The notes: generated by a model from the letters alone, not told the origin. DNA of 64,000 nucleotides from Flavobacterium sp. SUN052 (GCF_028867935.1 NZ_JAPQNS010000001.1:62001-126000); one strand, 5' to 3'. Shown: positions 9,316 through 18,794, counted from the first letter of the stretch. A program made the numbers and translations.

Positions 9316-10167
9316 ATGATTCAATTTGGTGCCAGCACGTTTATCTGGGTGTCGCCCTTTTCAACGGCTCACTTCGATTTGCTCTACAAAGTGGCCGACA
9401 TGGGCTACGACATTATTGAGGTCGCCGTAGAGGATAAGGACCTGATCGATTGGCCGCGACTGAAACAGCTGGCCGCCGAAACGGGTCTAAAAATTACCAT
9501 CAGTGGTGCGTTCGGGCCTAATCGGGATATTTCGAGCGACAATGCTGCCATCCGAAAAATGGGCTTCGATTACATTGTAGACTGCCTCCGCATTGCCGAA
9601 GATGTCGGTAGTCCGATTTTCACGGGTCCGGTTTATTCGGCCGTGGGAAAAACCCGGCTGGTATCTGCCGAGCGCAAGCAACAGGAGCGGAACTGGTGTC
9701 TTGAAAACCTTCATCAAGCAGGCCGGGTTGCCGAATCGTGCGGGGTTGTGATCGGGGTGGAGCCGCTGAACCGGTTTGAAACCGATATGGTCAACACAGC
9801 CGAACAAGCCCTGTCGTTGGTGAACGAGGTTGCCCATCCGTTTATCAAAGTCTCACTCGATACCTTTCACAATAACATCGAAGAGAAAAGCATACCGGCT
9901 ACGATCCGGGCTATCGGCCGGGACATGCTGTGTCATGTGCAGGGTAACGAAAGCGACCGGGGAACGCCCGGAACCGGCAACGTAGATTGGGCGGGTATTA
10001 AAGACGCCCTCACCGAAATTGGTTATGACGGAGCCGTGGTGATCGAAACATTTGGGGCACCGTCTGAAGAGCTGGCCAAAGCGGCATCCATCTGGCGACC
10101 CCTGGCAAATAGCCCTGATGAGTTGGCCAGCGAAGGGCTCGCCTTTTATAAATCGCTCTTTCGGTAA
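9316..10167 (+). CDS. Sugar isomerase/epimerase, D-tagatose 3-epimerase-like
   Basis: The 283-residue TIM-barrel protein belongs to the AP-endonuclease-2/xylose-isomerase-like fold. It keeps the four metal ligands of D-tagatose/D-psicose 3-epimerases in register: Glu149 (GVEPLNRFE), Asp182 (SLDTFHNN), His207 (CHVQGNE) and Glu244 (VVIETF). The start (MIQFGASTFIW) fits the first strand of the family. It is cytoplasmic. With the upstream oxidoreductase and ThuA genes it probably interconverts keto sugars or their derivatives. Substrate preference cannot be deduced. Confidence 0.85.
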   Translation: MIQFGASTFIWVSPFSTAHFDLLYKVADMGYDIIEVAVEDKDLIDWPRLKQLAAETGLKITISGAFGPNRDISSDNAAIRKMGFDYIVDCLRIAEDVGSPIFTGPVYSAVGKTRLVSAERKQQERNWCLENLHQAGRVAESCGVVIGVEPLNRFETDMVNTAEQALSLVNEVAHPFIKVSLDTFHNNIEEKSIPATIRAIGRDMLCHVQGNESDRGTPGTGNVDWAGIKDALTEIGYDGAVVIETFGAPSEELAKAASIWRPLANSPDELASEGLAFYKSLFR

Positions 10168-10173
10168 GTGCAA

Positions 10174-10243
10174 AATTGGGTAAACGGGTAATTGAGGTAA
10201 CTTGCTTTGATGTTTATTGCCTCGATTACCCATTTACCCAATT
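10174..10243. repeat. Inverted repeat, GGTAA family, 27-bp arms
   Basis: Left arm 10174-10200 (aattgggtaaacgggtaatt and on) matches the reverse complement of 10217-10243 at about 24 of 27 positions. All three differences are transitions. It lies between the isomerase stop and the HAD gene start and shares the GGGTAA/GGTAATT units of the element at 9228-9301, but is not an exact copy. Confidence 0.8.
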
Positions 10244-10254
10244 AGTCAAGTACA

Positions 10255-10866
10255 ATGATCAGAACAGTTATTTTCGATTTAGGCGCGGTACTCATTGACT
10301 GGAACCCACTGTATCTCTACGAGAAAATTTTTGAGCAGGAAGCTGAACGTCACGAGTTTCTGCGAACCGTTTGCACCCCCGACTGGAACGAAGAGCAGGA
10401 TGGAGGACGCACTATTCAAGAAGCTACCGACCTATTAATTCCCCAATTTCCCCACTACGAAACGGCTATTCGGGCCTTTTACGGGCGGTACCCCGAAATG
10501 CTCCGGGGGCCAATTGCTGGCACGGTAGACATTTTTAGAGAATTGAAAGCGTCAGGAAACTACAACCTGTATGCGCTTACGAACTGGTCAGCTGAGACCT
10601 TCCCTCACGCGCAGGAGCAGTTTGACTTTCTGACCTGGTTTGATGGAATCGTGGTTTCGGGTATCGAAAAAGACCGTAAACCGTTTGCTTCGTTCTACAA
10701 CACACTCCTGAACCGGTACGGCATTGATCCTTCCACCGCCATATTCATTGACGACAACCTGCGAAACGTTAAGGCAGCCGAACAATTGGGAATTCGTAGT
10801 ATTCACTTCACCGGCCCCGTTGAACTCCGCCGACAACTAATTGACGAAGGCGTGTTGACAACGTAA
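10255..10866 (+). CDS. HAD-superfamily hydrolase (YihX-like sugar phosphatase class)
   Basis: The 203-residue cytoplasmic protein is a HAD subfamily IA hydrolase. Motif I is VIFDLGAVLIDWNP with nucleophile Asp8; as usual in the YihX-like branch, the second acidic residue of the standard DxD is replaced. Motif II is ALTNWS, motif III includes the Lys of KPFASFY, and motif IV is FIDDN. The cap is helical. Relatives dephosphorylate sugar phosphates such as glucose 1-phosphate, which would suit a position at the end of a sugar cluster. It follows the isomerase after a palindromic element. Confidence 0.85.
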   Translation: MIRTVIFDLGAVLIDWNPLYLYEKIFEQEAERHEFLRTVCTPDWNEEQDGGRTIQEATDLLIPQFPHYETAIRAFYGRYPEMLRGPIAGTVDIFRELKASGNYNLYALTNWSAETFPHAQEQFDFLTWFDGIVVSGIEKDRKPFASFYNTLLNRYGIDPSTAIFIDDNLRNVKAAEQLGIRSIHFTGPVELRRQLIDEGVLTT

Positions 10867-10871
10867 CGTGC

Positions 10872-10892
10872 TATATTTGATTCACTTGAATC
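10872..10892 (+). promoter_or_regulatory. Candidate promoter -7 box with adjacent perfect inverted repeat
   Basis: TATATTTG at 10872-10879 fits the Bacteroidetes -7 consensus TAnnTTTG. The nearest TTG (10855-10857) lies 14 nt upstream, shorter than the usual 19-21. A perfect inverted repeat GATTCA-CT-TGAATC at 10879-10892 covers the predicted transcription start, so it could be an operator. The VWA gene starts 18 nt further on. Confidence 0.5.
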
Positions 10893-10910
10893 AACTTTGG
10901 CCTTTTCGTT

Positions 10911-13685
10911 ATGCAGCTCTCCCTTTGTTGCCTGTTCTTTTTCGCTTCTGCATTTGTGGCGGCTCAAGCCCAGCAGGAAACGCCCCAACAGTCGCTCAAT
11001 CAGTACGTCGCCTTTCTGAATGGGTCGGTCGATGTGCTGATGAGCCGCTTTCAGATGCTGCACACCTACCAAGCCGAGGTGGAACGATACCGAAAACGAC
11101 CTGATTCTGGTTTGCGACTCCCTTCATCGGGACCGTTGGAGGACTATTATTACAAGAAAACAGAAACAGCGAGTGGACTGACCACGGCCGAGAAGCAACG
11201 CTTAACAACCGCTACTCAGGCCCTTTGGCAACTGCTCAACAAGATTGATCAGACGGGCAAAACGCTGGAAACCTACGTTCGCCTGGCCGATTATCAACGC
11301 GATAACCTGAAACAGTCGGATGCACTGATGACCGAAATGCAGGGGCTTTTCAGCCAGTTTAGCCAGGAGCGTGAGGCATTTTACAAGCAGATTCAGCGTG
11401 TTTATCGTCGGTATCAGCCGTATCTGGCTACCAACCCCTACCTGTTTACCGAAAAAGAAATGGAGCAGGTGCTGCTAAGTCAGTCCCAGTTGCTCGATTC
11501 CCTAACGTATCATCTTTACGAAAACAGCCCATCCGACTGGCCCGTTGAGCGGGTTCAGCAACGGATGCTCGCCGACGAAAAAACACTGAGCAGTTTTGGG
11601 AAGGCAAAAGCAAACCTCGAATACCCCGCGTCCGACATGGTGGGTATGTTTCGGGAAGCGTTACAAACGATTCAGGGCGTAAAAGGCCGGGCTATCAACG
11701 ACTATACATTTGCCGCCCGACAGTCGGCCAAGCATGGTAATCAGGTTTATCTCGATCTGCTGAAGCACTACAACCAAAGTTTACTGGCTAGCTATCAATC
11801 ATTTGTCGACTATGCCCGCCCGAACCGGCAATTACTTCACTCCCCAAAGTATAGTCCCGTTTTTTTGCTCGAATCGGCCGCGTCACCCTTAAAAACAGTT
11901 GCTCAAACATCGCCATTTGCTGATAAACCGCTCATTACTTTCGCTACCAAACCAGCGGTGTCACCCGTTACAAGGCCCACGTTTCTGGCGTTGAATGGGT
12001 ATGTGGCATTCATTAATGAATCGTTGCGGCAGATGCATCTGCTTCAGCTTTTGTTACGCAACTACCAGTCCTCGGCGGAATATTATCGTGACCCGACCAG
12101 GAGCCGCCAGCGGGCAAACCTGACGTATGCACACGATGACTATAAAATTCCCGTTGCCGAGTACCAGCTTTTACTGAACAGCAGCCAGCAAATCCCTCAA
12201 TCGTATCGATCATCGATCAATACACAGGCGGAGGTGCTGCTGAGTATGCTTAAAGAAATGGATGGTCTGAGTATCGAATTGATCGCGTACACAACGGGAA
12301 AAGAATATCTGCAAGATCAACTGCAACGGTCCGATGCAATTCTGGATCGGTACGCCTACCTGTTCGACACCTTCGACCAGAAAAAAGAACAGCTTTATCG
12401 AGATGTCCGGCGAATCTTCGAAAGCTATTCAACCGCCAATCCCGCCAATTCCTGGAATGTAGCGGGGAAGTCCATGTTGAAAACAGTTGACGATAACACC
12501 GAGATTCTGTTCGGCGTAAAATCGTACTTAAAGCTGGAAACGGCTCAGCTACCTGTAACCACTAAGCTGGAAACTGATGCCCGATCGCTCATTCGCGACG
12601 AATACCAGAACCTGAAAGGGCTACAACGTCTGGGTCGCAATAACGGTTTATGCCCCTACACACGGTACGAAGATCTGGCCGAAAATTCACTCCGATTTGC
12701 CGCACTCGCCCAACGCGTCAAGCCTGTTACCCCGGCCACCACCAGGCATCCTTACGAGGAGTTTTACTATTTCTACAATAATGAATTGGTCTACGAATAC
12801 AACGAGTTTACCAAGTTGGCGAAGGAAAACCTACTGATGGCTGTCAACCAACCCGACCTGTTTGTCTTTCGTCGGTCGCTGCCATCCAATTCGATTTCCG
12901 CTGCCCCGAAACGTACTGAGCCTCCCGTGAACCCTCCGGCTCCAACGGTCAATAATTTCCCGGTAACTTCCCCGACTCCAACTGTCAATGCTCCAACGAC
13001 GGAGACCAAACCGCTTAAAACAGAGCCGGAGCAGAAGGTTGTTCTGCGTGATACGGTGTATGTGGAACGTACCAAAGTTGACACGGTTTTTGTGGATCGG
13101 GGCATCGTGCGGGATGTGCCAAACACCTTGAATGGCTTTGCCCCCAACAATATGGTCCTGTTGCTCGACGTGTCGGGGTCGATGGATTCACCCGTCAAGA
13201 TGCCTCTGCTGAAGCGGTCAATTAAATCACTCCTGACCTTGCTTCGGCCCGAAGATCAGATTTCTATAGTGACCTATTCCGGGAAGGCGAGGCTGGTGCT
13301 GAAGCCGACCTCTGGAGCTAACGCAGGTGAGATTGCCCGAGTTATCGACAATCTTCAGTCGGATGGCGATACAGATGGTAATCGGGGGATTCAGTTGGCC
13401 TATAAAGTGGCCAATAAAAACTACATTCGGGCCGGCAACAACCGGATAATTCTGGCTACTGACGGCGAATTTCCGGTGAGCGATGAAGTATTTCAGCTTA
13501 TTGAAGAGAGTGCCCGGCAAGACGTTTACCTGACCGTTTTCACATTCGGTCGGAATCCACTTTCCGGACAGAATCTGAAAAAACTGAGTCAGCTGGGTAA
13601 AGGCGCATTCACGCACGTAACAACTCAAAACGCTAATGGTCAACTTATTCAGGAAGCACAAGCCAAAAAGCAGGTGCCGAAATAA
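10911..13685 (+). CDS. Secreted von Willebrand factor A domain protein
   Basis: The 924-residue protein has a signal peptide ending VAAQAQ. Residues about 25-680 are Gln-rich and mostly helical, and seem to contain two copies of one module: NQYVAFLNGSVDVL near residue 27 and NGYVAFINESLRQM near 365, each followed by a LQ/Y-rich helical stretch. Residues about 670-740 form a Pro/Thr-rich linker. A VWA domain begins near 745, with MIDAS motif DVSGSMDS and later conserved Thr and Asp positions (SDGDTDGN, ILATDGEF). VWA domains bind metal and protein partners. There is no transmembrane anchor. The partner is unknown; neighbours give no firm clue. Confidence 0.8.
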   Translation: MQLSLCCLFFFASAFVAAQAQQETPQQSLNQYVAFLNGSVDVLMSRFQMLHTYQAEVERYRKRPDSGLRLPSSGPLEDYYYKKTETASGLTTAEKQRLTTATQALWQLLNKIDQTGKTLETYVRLADYQRDNLKQSDALMTEMQGLFSQFSQEREAFYKQIQRVYRRYQPYLATNPYLFTEKEMEQVLLSQSQLLDSLTYHLYENSPSDWPVERVQQRMLADEKTLSSFGKAKANLEYPASDMVGMFREALQTIQGVKGRAINDYTFAARQSAKHGNQVYLDLLKHYNQSLLASYQSFVDYARPNRQLLHSPKYSPVFLLESAASPLKTVAQTSPFADKPLITFATKPAVSPVTRPTFLALNGYVAFINESLRQMHLLQLLLRNYQSSAEYYRDPTRSRQRANLTYAHDDYKIPVAEYQLLLNSSQQIPQSYRSSINTQAEVLLSMLKEMDGLSIELIAYTTGKEYLQDQLQRSDAILDRYAYLFDTFDQKKEQLYRDVRRIFESYSTANPANSWNVAGKSMLKTVDDNTEILFGVKSYLKLETAQLPVTTKLETDARSLIRDEYQNLKGLQRLGRNNGLCPYTRYEDLAENSLRFAALAQRVKPVTPATTRHPYEEFYYFYNNELVYEYNEFTKLAKENLLMAVNQPDLFVFRRSLPSNSISAAPKRTEPPVNPPAPTVNNFPVTSPTPTVNAPTTETKPLKTEPEQKVVLRDTVYVERTKVDTVFVDRGIVRDVPNTLNGFAPNNMVLLLDVSGSMDSPVKMPLLKRSIKSLLTLLRPEDQISIVTYSGKARLVLKPTSGANAGEIARVIDNLQSDGDTDGNRGIQLAYKVANKNYIRAGNNRIILATDGEFPVSDEVFQLIEESARQDVYLTVFTFGRNPLSGQNLKKLSQLGKGAFTHVTTQNANGQLIQEAQAKKQVPK

Positions 13686-13696
13686 GCACTGGCTCA

Positions 13697-15301
13697 CTAC
13701 TTCAATTGCAGTTCCTGGGTATTAGCCTGGTAAGCATTGCCCACAACGGCCTTCATCTGTTTTTGTATGTCGGCTAGCTTACCGGGATCTTTCGTTGCCA
13801 GATTCGTGCGCTCTGCGGGGTCGGAGCGCAAGTTATAAAGCTGTGGATTGGGGCTCAGACCAGTTTCGAGGTTTACCTGTTCGTTGACCGCTTTTCCAGG
13901 GTAGGGCGGAATCAATAGCCAATCGCCTGACCGGAATGCCAGCCTTCCCGAAGCTTCCAGCACCAAATTTGAACGGCCATAAGGAGCCTGCGGGTTATCA
14001 GATTTACCCAGCAAGGTAGTAAGCAGATTCTGGCTGTCGTCGGTTTTGGCGGTACTGCCAACCAGCGCAGCCAGCGATGTAAACAAATCGAGCTGACAAA
14101 TGAGAGCGTCTGATACGCCTGTCTTTATCTGCTTAGGCCACGATACAATGAAAGGAACTCTTGTTCCCGCTTCAAGCAAACTGTACTTACCACCCCGAAA
14201 TTGTCCCCAGGGTGTATGGTTACCGTTCTTTTCGACAGCCTCATCGTAATAGCCATCATTCAGCACGGGGCCGTTGTCGCTCGAAAAAATGACCAGGGTA
14301 TTGTCTGCCAGCCCAGCCGCTTTTAGTTTTTTCATGATCTCGCCTACGCACCAGTCTGCTTCCAGAACAGCGTCTCCTCGTGGTCCCATACCCGACTTCC
14401 CGGCAAAGTTCGCGCCGGGTACGCGGGGTACGTGTGGCTGATGCAGGGCATAGTACAGGAAAAAAGGTTGGCCATTTTTTTTGCTCAGATGCTCATCAAT
14501 GAAATTCTCGGCTTTACTCAAAAAGTTTTCGGCCATGCGTTCGTCTTCCCACAAGGCCGATTTGCCCCCTTTCATGAAGCCAATGCGCGGAATGCCGTTA
14601 TGAACGCTCTGATTATGCCCGTGATGCCATTTCATTTTGGTCATCAGCTCTGGATTAGTCAGGGCTGTAGGTTGACCGGGGAAGTTTTTCTCGTAACTCA
14701 CATACAGTGGATCACTGGCTGTTAGACCGGCCACATTCCGGTTTTCCACAAAAACCGAAGGAACACGGTCGTTGGTGGCGGCCATGATGTACGAGTAATC
14801 GAATCCCAGATCGTTCGGTGTTTTAACAATAGACTTGTTCCAGTCGACATTACCATCGCCTAAACCCAGATGCCATTTTCCCACTACACCGGTGCTATAA
14901 CCCTGTTTTTTGAACATATCAGCTAGCGTGACCGAGGCAGTATCAATAAGAAGGGGCGCGTCGCCGGGGAGGATTTTGGCGTCCTTATTTCGCCAGGGAT
15001 ATGTACCCGTTAGCAGGGCAAACCGACTGGGTGTGCAGGTGGCCGAGGTGGCATAGCCATTGGTAAAACGAATACCTGTAGCCGCCAACTGGTCGATGTT
15101 GGGGGTTTTAAGCTGACCCTGCCCGTAGGCACCCACATCGCCGTAACCGAGATCATCGGCGTAGATAATCAGAACATTGGGCTTATTGGTAGCGGTAGCA
15201 GGCTGCTGTTTTGCAGCACAGCCCGCTAGGATCACTGTAATTAGGCTAAGGGAAATAAGAAACGAAGCGGAGTGGCAATGCAATCGGTTCAGTAACGACA
15301 T
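13697..15301 (-). CDS. Sulfatase (arylsulfatase-like, S1 family) lipoprotein
   Basis: The 534-residue protein has a lipoprotein signal with lipobox LAGC (Cys28), so it is probably anchored in the periplasm or outer membrane. The sulfatase fold begins PNVLIIYADDLGYGD with metal-binding Asp49/Asp50. The activation motif is C89-T-P-S-R93, a Cys-type sulfatase that needs conversion of Cys89 to formylglycine by an anaerobic or aerobic maturase not seen here. Further conserved parts are GKWHLG, FFLYYALHQPHVP and FSSDNGP. Substrates of this group are sulfated glycans or aryl sulfates. It ends 11 bp from the convergent VWA gene. Confidence 0.92.
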   Translation of the reverse strand: MSLLNRLHCHSASFLISLSLITVILAGCAAKQQPATATNKPNVLIIYADDLGYGDVGAYGQGQLKTPNIDQLAATGIRFTNGYATSATCTPSRFALLTGTYPWRNKDAKILPGDAPLLIDTASVTLADMFKKQGYSTGVVGKWHLGLGDGNVDWNKSIVKTPNDLGFDYSYIMAATNDRVPSVFVENRNVAGLTASDPLYVSYEKNFPGQPTALTNPELMTKMKWHHGHNQSVHNGIPRIGFMKGGKSALWEDERMAENFLSKAENFIDEHLSKKNGQPFFLYYALHQPHVPRVPGANFAGKSGMGPRGDAVLEADWCVGEIMKKLKAAGLADNTLVIFSSDNGPVLNDGYYDEAVEKNGNHTPWGQFRGGKYSLLEAGTRVPFIVSWPKQIKTGVSDALICQLDLFTSLAALVGSTAKTDDSQNLLTTLLGKSDNPQAPYGRSNLVLEASGRLAFRSGDWLLIPPYPGKAVNEQVNLETGLSPNPQLYNLRSDPAERTNLATKDPGKLADIQKQMKAVVGNAYQANTQELQLK

Positions 15302-15333
15302 AAGGGTATAGAAAAGACCAGGAACGAAAAAGG

Positions 15334-15807
15334 CTAACTGCGTTGGAAATCACGTTTGCCGCCCGCCTTGGCCATTAGTTTTGTCTCTGTAATGACAATA
15401 TCGTGCGAGAGTGCCTTGCACATATCATATACCGTCAAAGCAGCAACTGATGCGCCTACCAACGCTTCCATTTCAACGCCTGTTTTGCCTTCTGTCGCTA
15501 CCGTGCAGTCGATCACCGCGTCGTGGCCAATAAGCTCGATGGTCAGTCGGCAACTGTCAAGTCCCAGTGAATGACAAAGCGGAATTAGTTCATCCGTTCG
15601 TTTAGTGGCCATGGTGCCAGCGATGATTGCTGTCTGAAAAACAGGCCCCTTTTTGGTTTGAATATCTTCGTGCTGAAATTGAGCCACTACCACTTCGGGC
15701 AAGCGGACAATACTTTGGGCATGGGCGGTCCGGCGGGTAATGGCTTTCTGACCTACGTCGACCATCGCGGGGTTACCCTGGGCATCTATGTGTGAGAAGT
15801 CTTTCAT
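15334..15807 (-). CDS. moaC: Cyclic pyranopterin monophosphate synthase MoaC
   Basis: The 157-residue cytoplasmic enzyme forms cyclic pyranopterin monophosphate from the 3',8-cyclo-GTP made by MoaA, the second step of molybdenum cofactor synthesis. The conserved blocks are all present: MVDVGQKAITRRTAHAQ, GTMATKRTDELIPLCH, KTGVEMEALVGAS and ALTVYDMCKA. Length is normal for the family. It is divergent from moeA, with 43 bp between the two starts, so the cofactor genes share a control region. moaA, moaD/E and mog are not in the window. It could be cotranscribed with the sulfatase gene 32 bp downstream. Confidence 0.95.
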   Translation of the reverse strand: MKDFSHIDAQGNPAMVDVGQKAITRRTAHAQSIVRLPEVVVAQFQHEDIQTKKGPVFQTAIIAGTMATKRTDELIPLCHSLGLDSCRLTIELIGHDAVIDCTVATEGKTGVEMEALVGASVAALTVYDMCKALSHDIVITETKLMAKAGGKRDFQRS

Positions 15808-15850
15808 AGTGGTAAAAATAACTAACTTGCTCCCTTTCTACTTTAAAATT

Positions 15851-17053
15851 ATGCTTTCAGTACTCGACGCTACCCGCATTATCCAATCCCATCTGCTGGC
15901 CCTGCCCGACGAAACCGTTTCGGTTGAAGAAGCCGTTGGGCGTGTTCTCCGGCAATCGCTCACCGCCGACCGCGATGTGCCCCCCTTCGACCGGGTTACT
16001 ATGGATGGCATTGCCTTTCGCTACGATGCCTTCGCAGCCGGGCAACGCCAGTTCGCGGTGACGGGAATGCAAGTGGCAGGGCAGGAGGCTGGTAATCTGG
16101 CCGATACGTCGGCTTGTATGGAAGTGATGACCGGGGCCGTATTACCCATGGGTACCGACACGGTCGTGCGTTACGAAGACGTGCTTATCGAAAACGGACT
16201 GGCCACGATGCAAATCGACGAAATTCAGGCAGGTCAAAACGTCCACCGGCAGGGGAGCGACCGCCCAATGGGCGACGTACTTCTAACCTCAGGCACCCGG
16301 CTTCGGCCGGTCGATGTGGCCGTTGCTGCTTCGGTAGGTTCCTCGTCGGTGCGGGTGGCGACCTTACCTCGTGTGGCGATCATTGCCACCGGCGACGAAC
16401 TTGTGAATGTGGACGAAACGCCCAAACCACAACAGATTCGGCATTCCAATACCTATGTTATTCAGGCTGCATTACGCTCGTTGGGTATTCGCGCTACGCT
16501 CAATCATCTTCCCGATGACAAAGAGTTATTGGCAAAGGGCCTTGCCGAACTGCTAAAAACGAACGATGTACTTATTTTGAGCGGGGGCGTGTCGGCGGGG
16601 AAAGCTGATTTTGTACCCGATACGCTCGTATCCCTGGGCGTGAAATGCCATTTTCACAAGATTGAACAGCGACCCGGTAAACCCCTGTGGTTTGGTAGCA
16701 CCGAAGGTGATAAACAGGTGGTATTCGCTTTGCCCGGTAACCCCGTCTCGACCACCATGTGTACCTACAAATACGTACTACCGCATTTGCGGGCTTCGAT
16801 GGGCCAGCCCGAACCACTCGTGACGTATGCCCAACTGGCTGAAATGGTATCATTTAGCCCTCGTCTGACGTATTTCATACCGGTCCGGTTTAGCTACACA
16901 CCGGAGGGCCTGCGACTGGCGCACCCCTTGCCGGGGAGTGGCTCCGGCGACTTTACTAACCTGACTGCTGCTGATGCTTTCCTGGAACTACCCGCCGACC
17001 AAACAAACTTCGAAGCAGGGGAAAGCTTTGTTACAGTAGGCAGTGAGCAGTGA
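15851..17053 (+). CDS. moeA: Molybdopterin molybdenumtransferase MoeA
   Basis: The 400-residue enzyme inserts molybdate into adenylylated molybdopterin, the last step of molybdenum cofactor synthesis. Seen in order: RDVPPFDRVTMDGIAF near residue 45, the molybdopterin-binding SGGVSAGKADF, FALPGNPVSTTM and the C-terminal beta domain. I take the ATG at 15851 (MLSVLDATRI) because the family begins about there. The longer frame from 15788 would add 21 unconserved residues and overlap the moaC start. It is divergent from moaC and convergent with guaA, with a palindrome in the junction. Confidence 0.95.
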   Translation: MLSVLDATRIIQSHLLALPDETVSVEEAVGRVLRQSLTADRDVPPFDRVTMDGIAFRYDAFAAGQRQFAVTGMQVAGQEAGNLADTSACMEVMTGAVLPMGTDTVVRYEDVLIENGLATMQIDEIQAGQNVHRQGSDRPMGDVLLTSGTRLRPVDVAVAASVGSSSVRVATLPRVAIIATGDELVNVDETPKPQQIRHSNTYVIQAALRSLGIRATLNHLPDDKELLAKGLAELLKTNDVLILSGGVSAGKADFVPDTLVSLGVKCHFHKIEQRPGKPLWFGSTEGDKQVVFALPGNPVSTTMCTYKYVLPHLRASMGQPEPLVTYAQLAEMVSFSPRLTYFIPVRFSYTPEGLRLAHPLPGSGSGDFTNLTAADAFLELPADQTNFEAGESFVTVGSEQ

Positions 17054-17058
17054 ACAAC

Positions 17059-17133
17059 GAGCAGTTATCAGCCAACAGTGAGTAATGAAAACACCATTGC
17101 CCGATACTGCTCGCTGTCGGCTGATAACTGCTC
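17059..17133. repeat. Inverted repeat, GAGCAGT family, between convergent moeA and guaA
   Basis: Arms 17059-17082 (gagcagttatcagccaacag and on) and 17110-17133 pair at 22 of 24 positions. The arm starts six bases after the moeA stop and ends nine bases before the guaA stop, so it can serve both genes as a bidirectional terminator. Its GCAGT units recur in the element at 53014-53092. Confidence 0.8.
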
Positions 17134-17141
17134 ACTATAAA

Positions 17142-18674
17142 TTATTCCCACTCAATCGTAGCGGGGGGCTTGCTCGAAATATCGTAGACCACCCGGTTCA
17201 CGCCTTTTACCCGGTTGATGATCTCGTTAGAAATATCGGCCAGAAACTCGTAGGGGAGGTGTGCCCAGTCGGCGGTCATTCCGTCAACGCTGGTAACGGC
17301 CCGAAGCGCTACTACACGCTCATACGTACGCTCATCGCCCATAACCCCCACTGATTGGACCGGGAGTAACATGGCTCCGGCTTGCCAAACCTGATCGTAC
17401 AGGCCGTAGCGACGGAGACCGTTGATGAACAGATAATCCACTTCCTGCAAAATAGCCACCTTTTCAGCGGTGACATCACCCAAGATGCGGATTCCCAGAC
17501 CGGGGCCAGGGAAGGGGTGACGACCCAACAGCGATTGGGGCAAACCTAATGTCCGGCCAACAGCCCGTACCTCGTCTTTAAAAAGCGTGTTGAGCGGTTC
17601 CACCACTTTTAGCTTCATGAAGTCAGGCAAGCCACCTACGTTGTGGTGCGACTTGATCGTAGCGGATGGACCTTTTACGGATACGGATTCAATTACGTCA
17701 GGGTAAATAGTACCCTGACCGAGCCAAACTACATCTTCGAGTAAATGCGCTTCCTGATCGAACACCTCAATAAAGGTTCGGCCAATGGCTTTGCGTTTGG
17801 CTTCAGGGTCGGTGAGTCCTGCCAGCGCCGAGTAAAACTGCTCTTTCGAGTCAACGCCTTTTATGTTCAGACCAAGCGTATGATACCCTTCCAGTACCTG
17901 CTCAAACTCGCCTTTGCGAAGCAATCCGTTGTCGACGAAAATGCAGTACAGATTTGTGCCAATAGCTTTGTGTACAAGCGTAGCTGCTACTGAAGAATCA
18001 ACCCCGCCCGACAGTGCCATAACCACCTTGTCGTCGCCGAGTTTTGCTTTGAGTTCGGCTACGGTAGCATCCACAAACGAGTCAGCAGTCCAGTCTTGCT
18101 GGCATCCGCAGATGTCTACCACGAAGTTATGCAACAGCTGCTTGCCCTGGAGTGAATGCGTCACTTCGGGGTGAAACTGAATGCCGTAAGTTTCTTCGCC
18201 TTCAAGCTGAAAAGCGGCTACCCGAACGGTTTCGGTAGAGGCAATAATCTGGAACGATTCCGGTACACGAGTAATGGTATCGGCGTGCGACATCCAGACC
18301 TGCGAGTGCTGATCGAGCCCTTTCATCAGGCGACTTTCGGCGTTGACAGTACCTAATTTAGCCCGACCATATTCGCGAATGCTCGACGGTTGAACTTCTC
18401 CTCCTCCGGTCTGGGCCATCAGTTGCGCGCCGTAGCACACGCCCAAAACGGGAAATTTCTGGCGAAATGAAGCCCAATCGACCATTGGGGCATCGGCGTC
18501 GCGAACGGAACAGGGGCTACCCGACAGGATGATACCTTTAACGGCAGACGTAATCGGGGGGATATTATTGTAGGGATGGATTTCGCAATAAACGTTTAGT
18601 TCGCGGACCCGGCGGGCGATAAGTTGGGTGTATTGCGAACCAAAATCCAGAATCAGAATTTGCTCGGTGGCCAT
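17142..18674 (-). CDS. guaA: GMP synthase (glutamine-hydrolysing) GuaA
   Basis: The 510-residue cytoplasmic enzyme converts XMP to GMP using ATP and glutamine. The class I amidotransferase domain comes first: Cys80 in GVCYGAQL and the His168/Glu170 pair in IQFHPE. The ATP-pyrophosphatase domain has the P-loop SGGVDSS at 222-228, and the C-terminal dimerisation domain ends [11 protein letters not shown] as usual. The start at 18674 (MATEQILIL) is preferred over 18695 because the family starts there and a strong promoter -7 box lies at 18693-18700, leaving no room for the longer form. Confidence 0.97.
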   Translation of the reverse strand: MATEQILILDFGSQYTQLIARRVRELNVYCEIHPYNNIPPITSAVKGIILSGSPCSVRDADAPMVDWASFRQKFPVLGVCYGAQLMAQTGGGEVQPSSIREYGRAKLGTVNAESRLMKGLDQHSQVWMSHADTITRVPESFQIIASTETVRVAAFQLEGEETYGIQFHPEVTHSLQGKQLLHNFVVDICGCQQDWTADSFVDATVAELKAKLGDDKVVMALSGGVDSSVAATLVHKAIGTNLYCIFVDNGLLRKGEFEQVLEGYHTLGLNIKGVDSKEQFYSALAGLTDPEAKRKAIGRTFIEVFDQEAHLLEDVVWLGQGTIYPDVIESVSVKGPSATIKSHHNVGGLPDFMKLKVVEPLNTLFKDEVRAVGRTLGLPQSLLGRHPFPGPGLGIRILGDVTAEKVAILQEVDYLFINGLRRYGLYDQVWQAGAMLLPVQSVGVMGDERTYERVVALRAVTSVDGMTADWAHLPYEFLADISNEIINRVKGVNRVVYDISSKPPATIEWE

Positions 18675-18692
18675 GCTTCGGTTTCTAAGGTG

Positions 18693-18722
18693 CAAAAGTA
18701 AGGGTTTTTGACCCTAAAGCAA
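18693..18722 (-). promoter_or_regulatory. guaA promoter with inverted repeat in the spacer
   Basis: On the minus strand, TTG at 18722-18720 is followed after exactly 19 nt by TACTTTTG at 18700-18693, a full match to the Bacteroidetes TTG-N19-TAnnTTTG pattern. The start codon follows 18 nt downstream. A perfect inverted repeat AGGGT-TTTTG-ACCCT at 18701-18715 lies inside the spacer, where a repressor would block polymerase. Confidence 0.7.
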
Positions 18723-18794
18723 TCCTGAGTTTAGTATTTGCGGATCAAGTCGCTGATTAATAACAGAGGGTCATCTTGCCTTATTAGACAAAAG

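Noticed and set aside
15788..15850. Extended start of moeA
   Set aside because: The added residues overlap the moaC start and are not conserved in MoeA; 15851 matches the family start.
17085..17354. Plus-strand open frame over the guaA end
   Set aside because: It overlaps guaA coding sequence and the palindrome; no domain.
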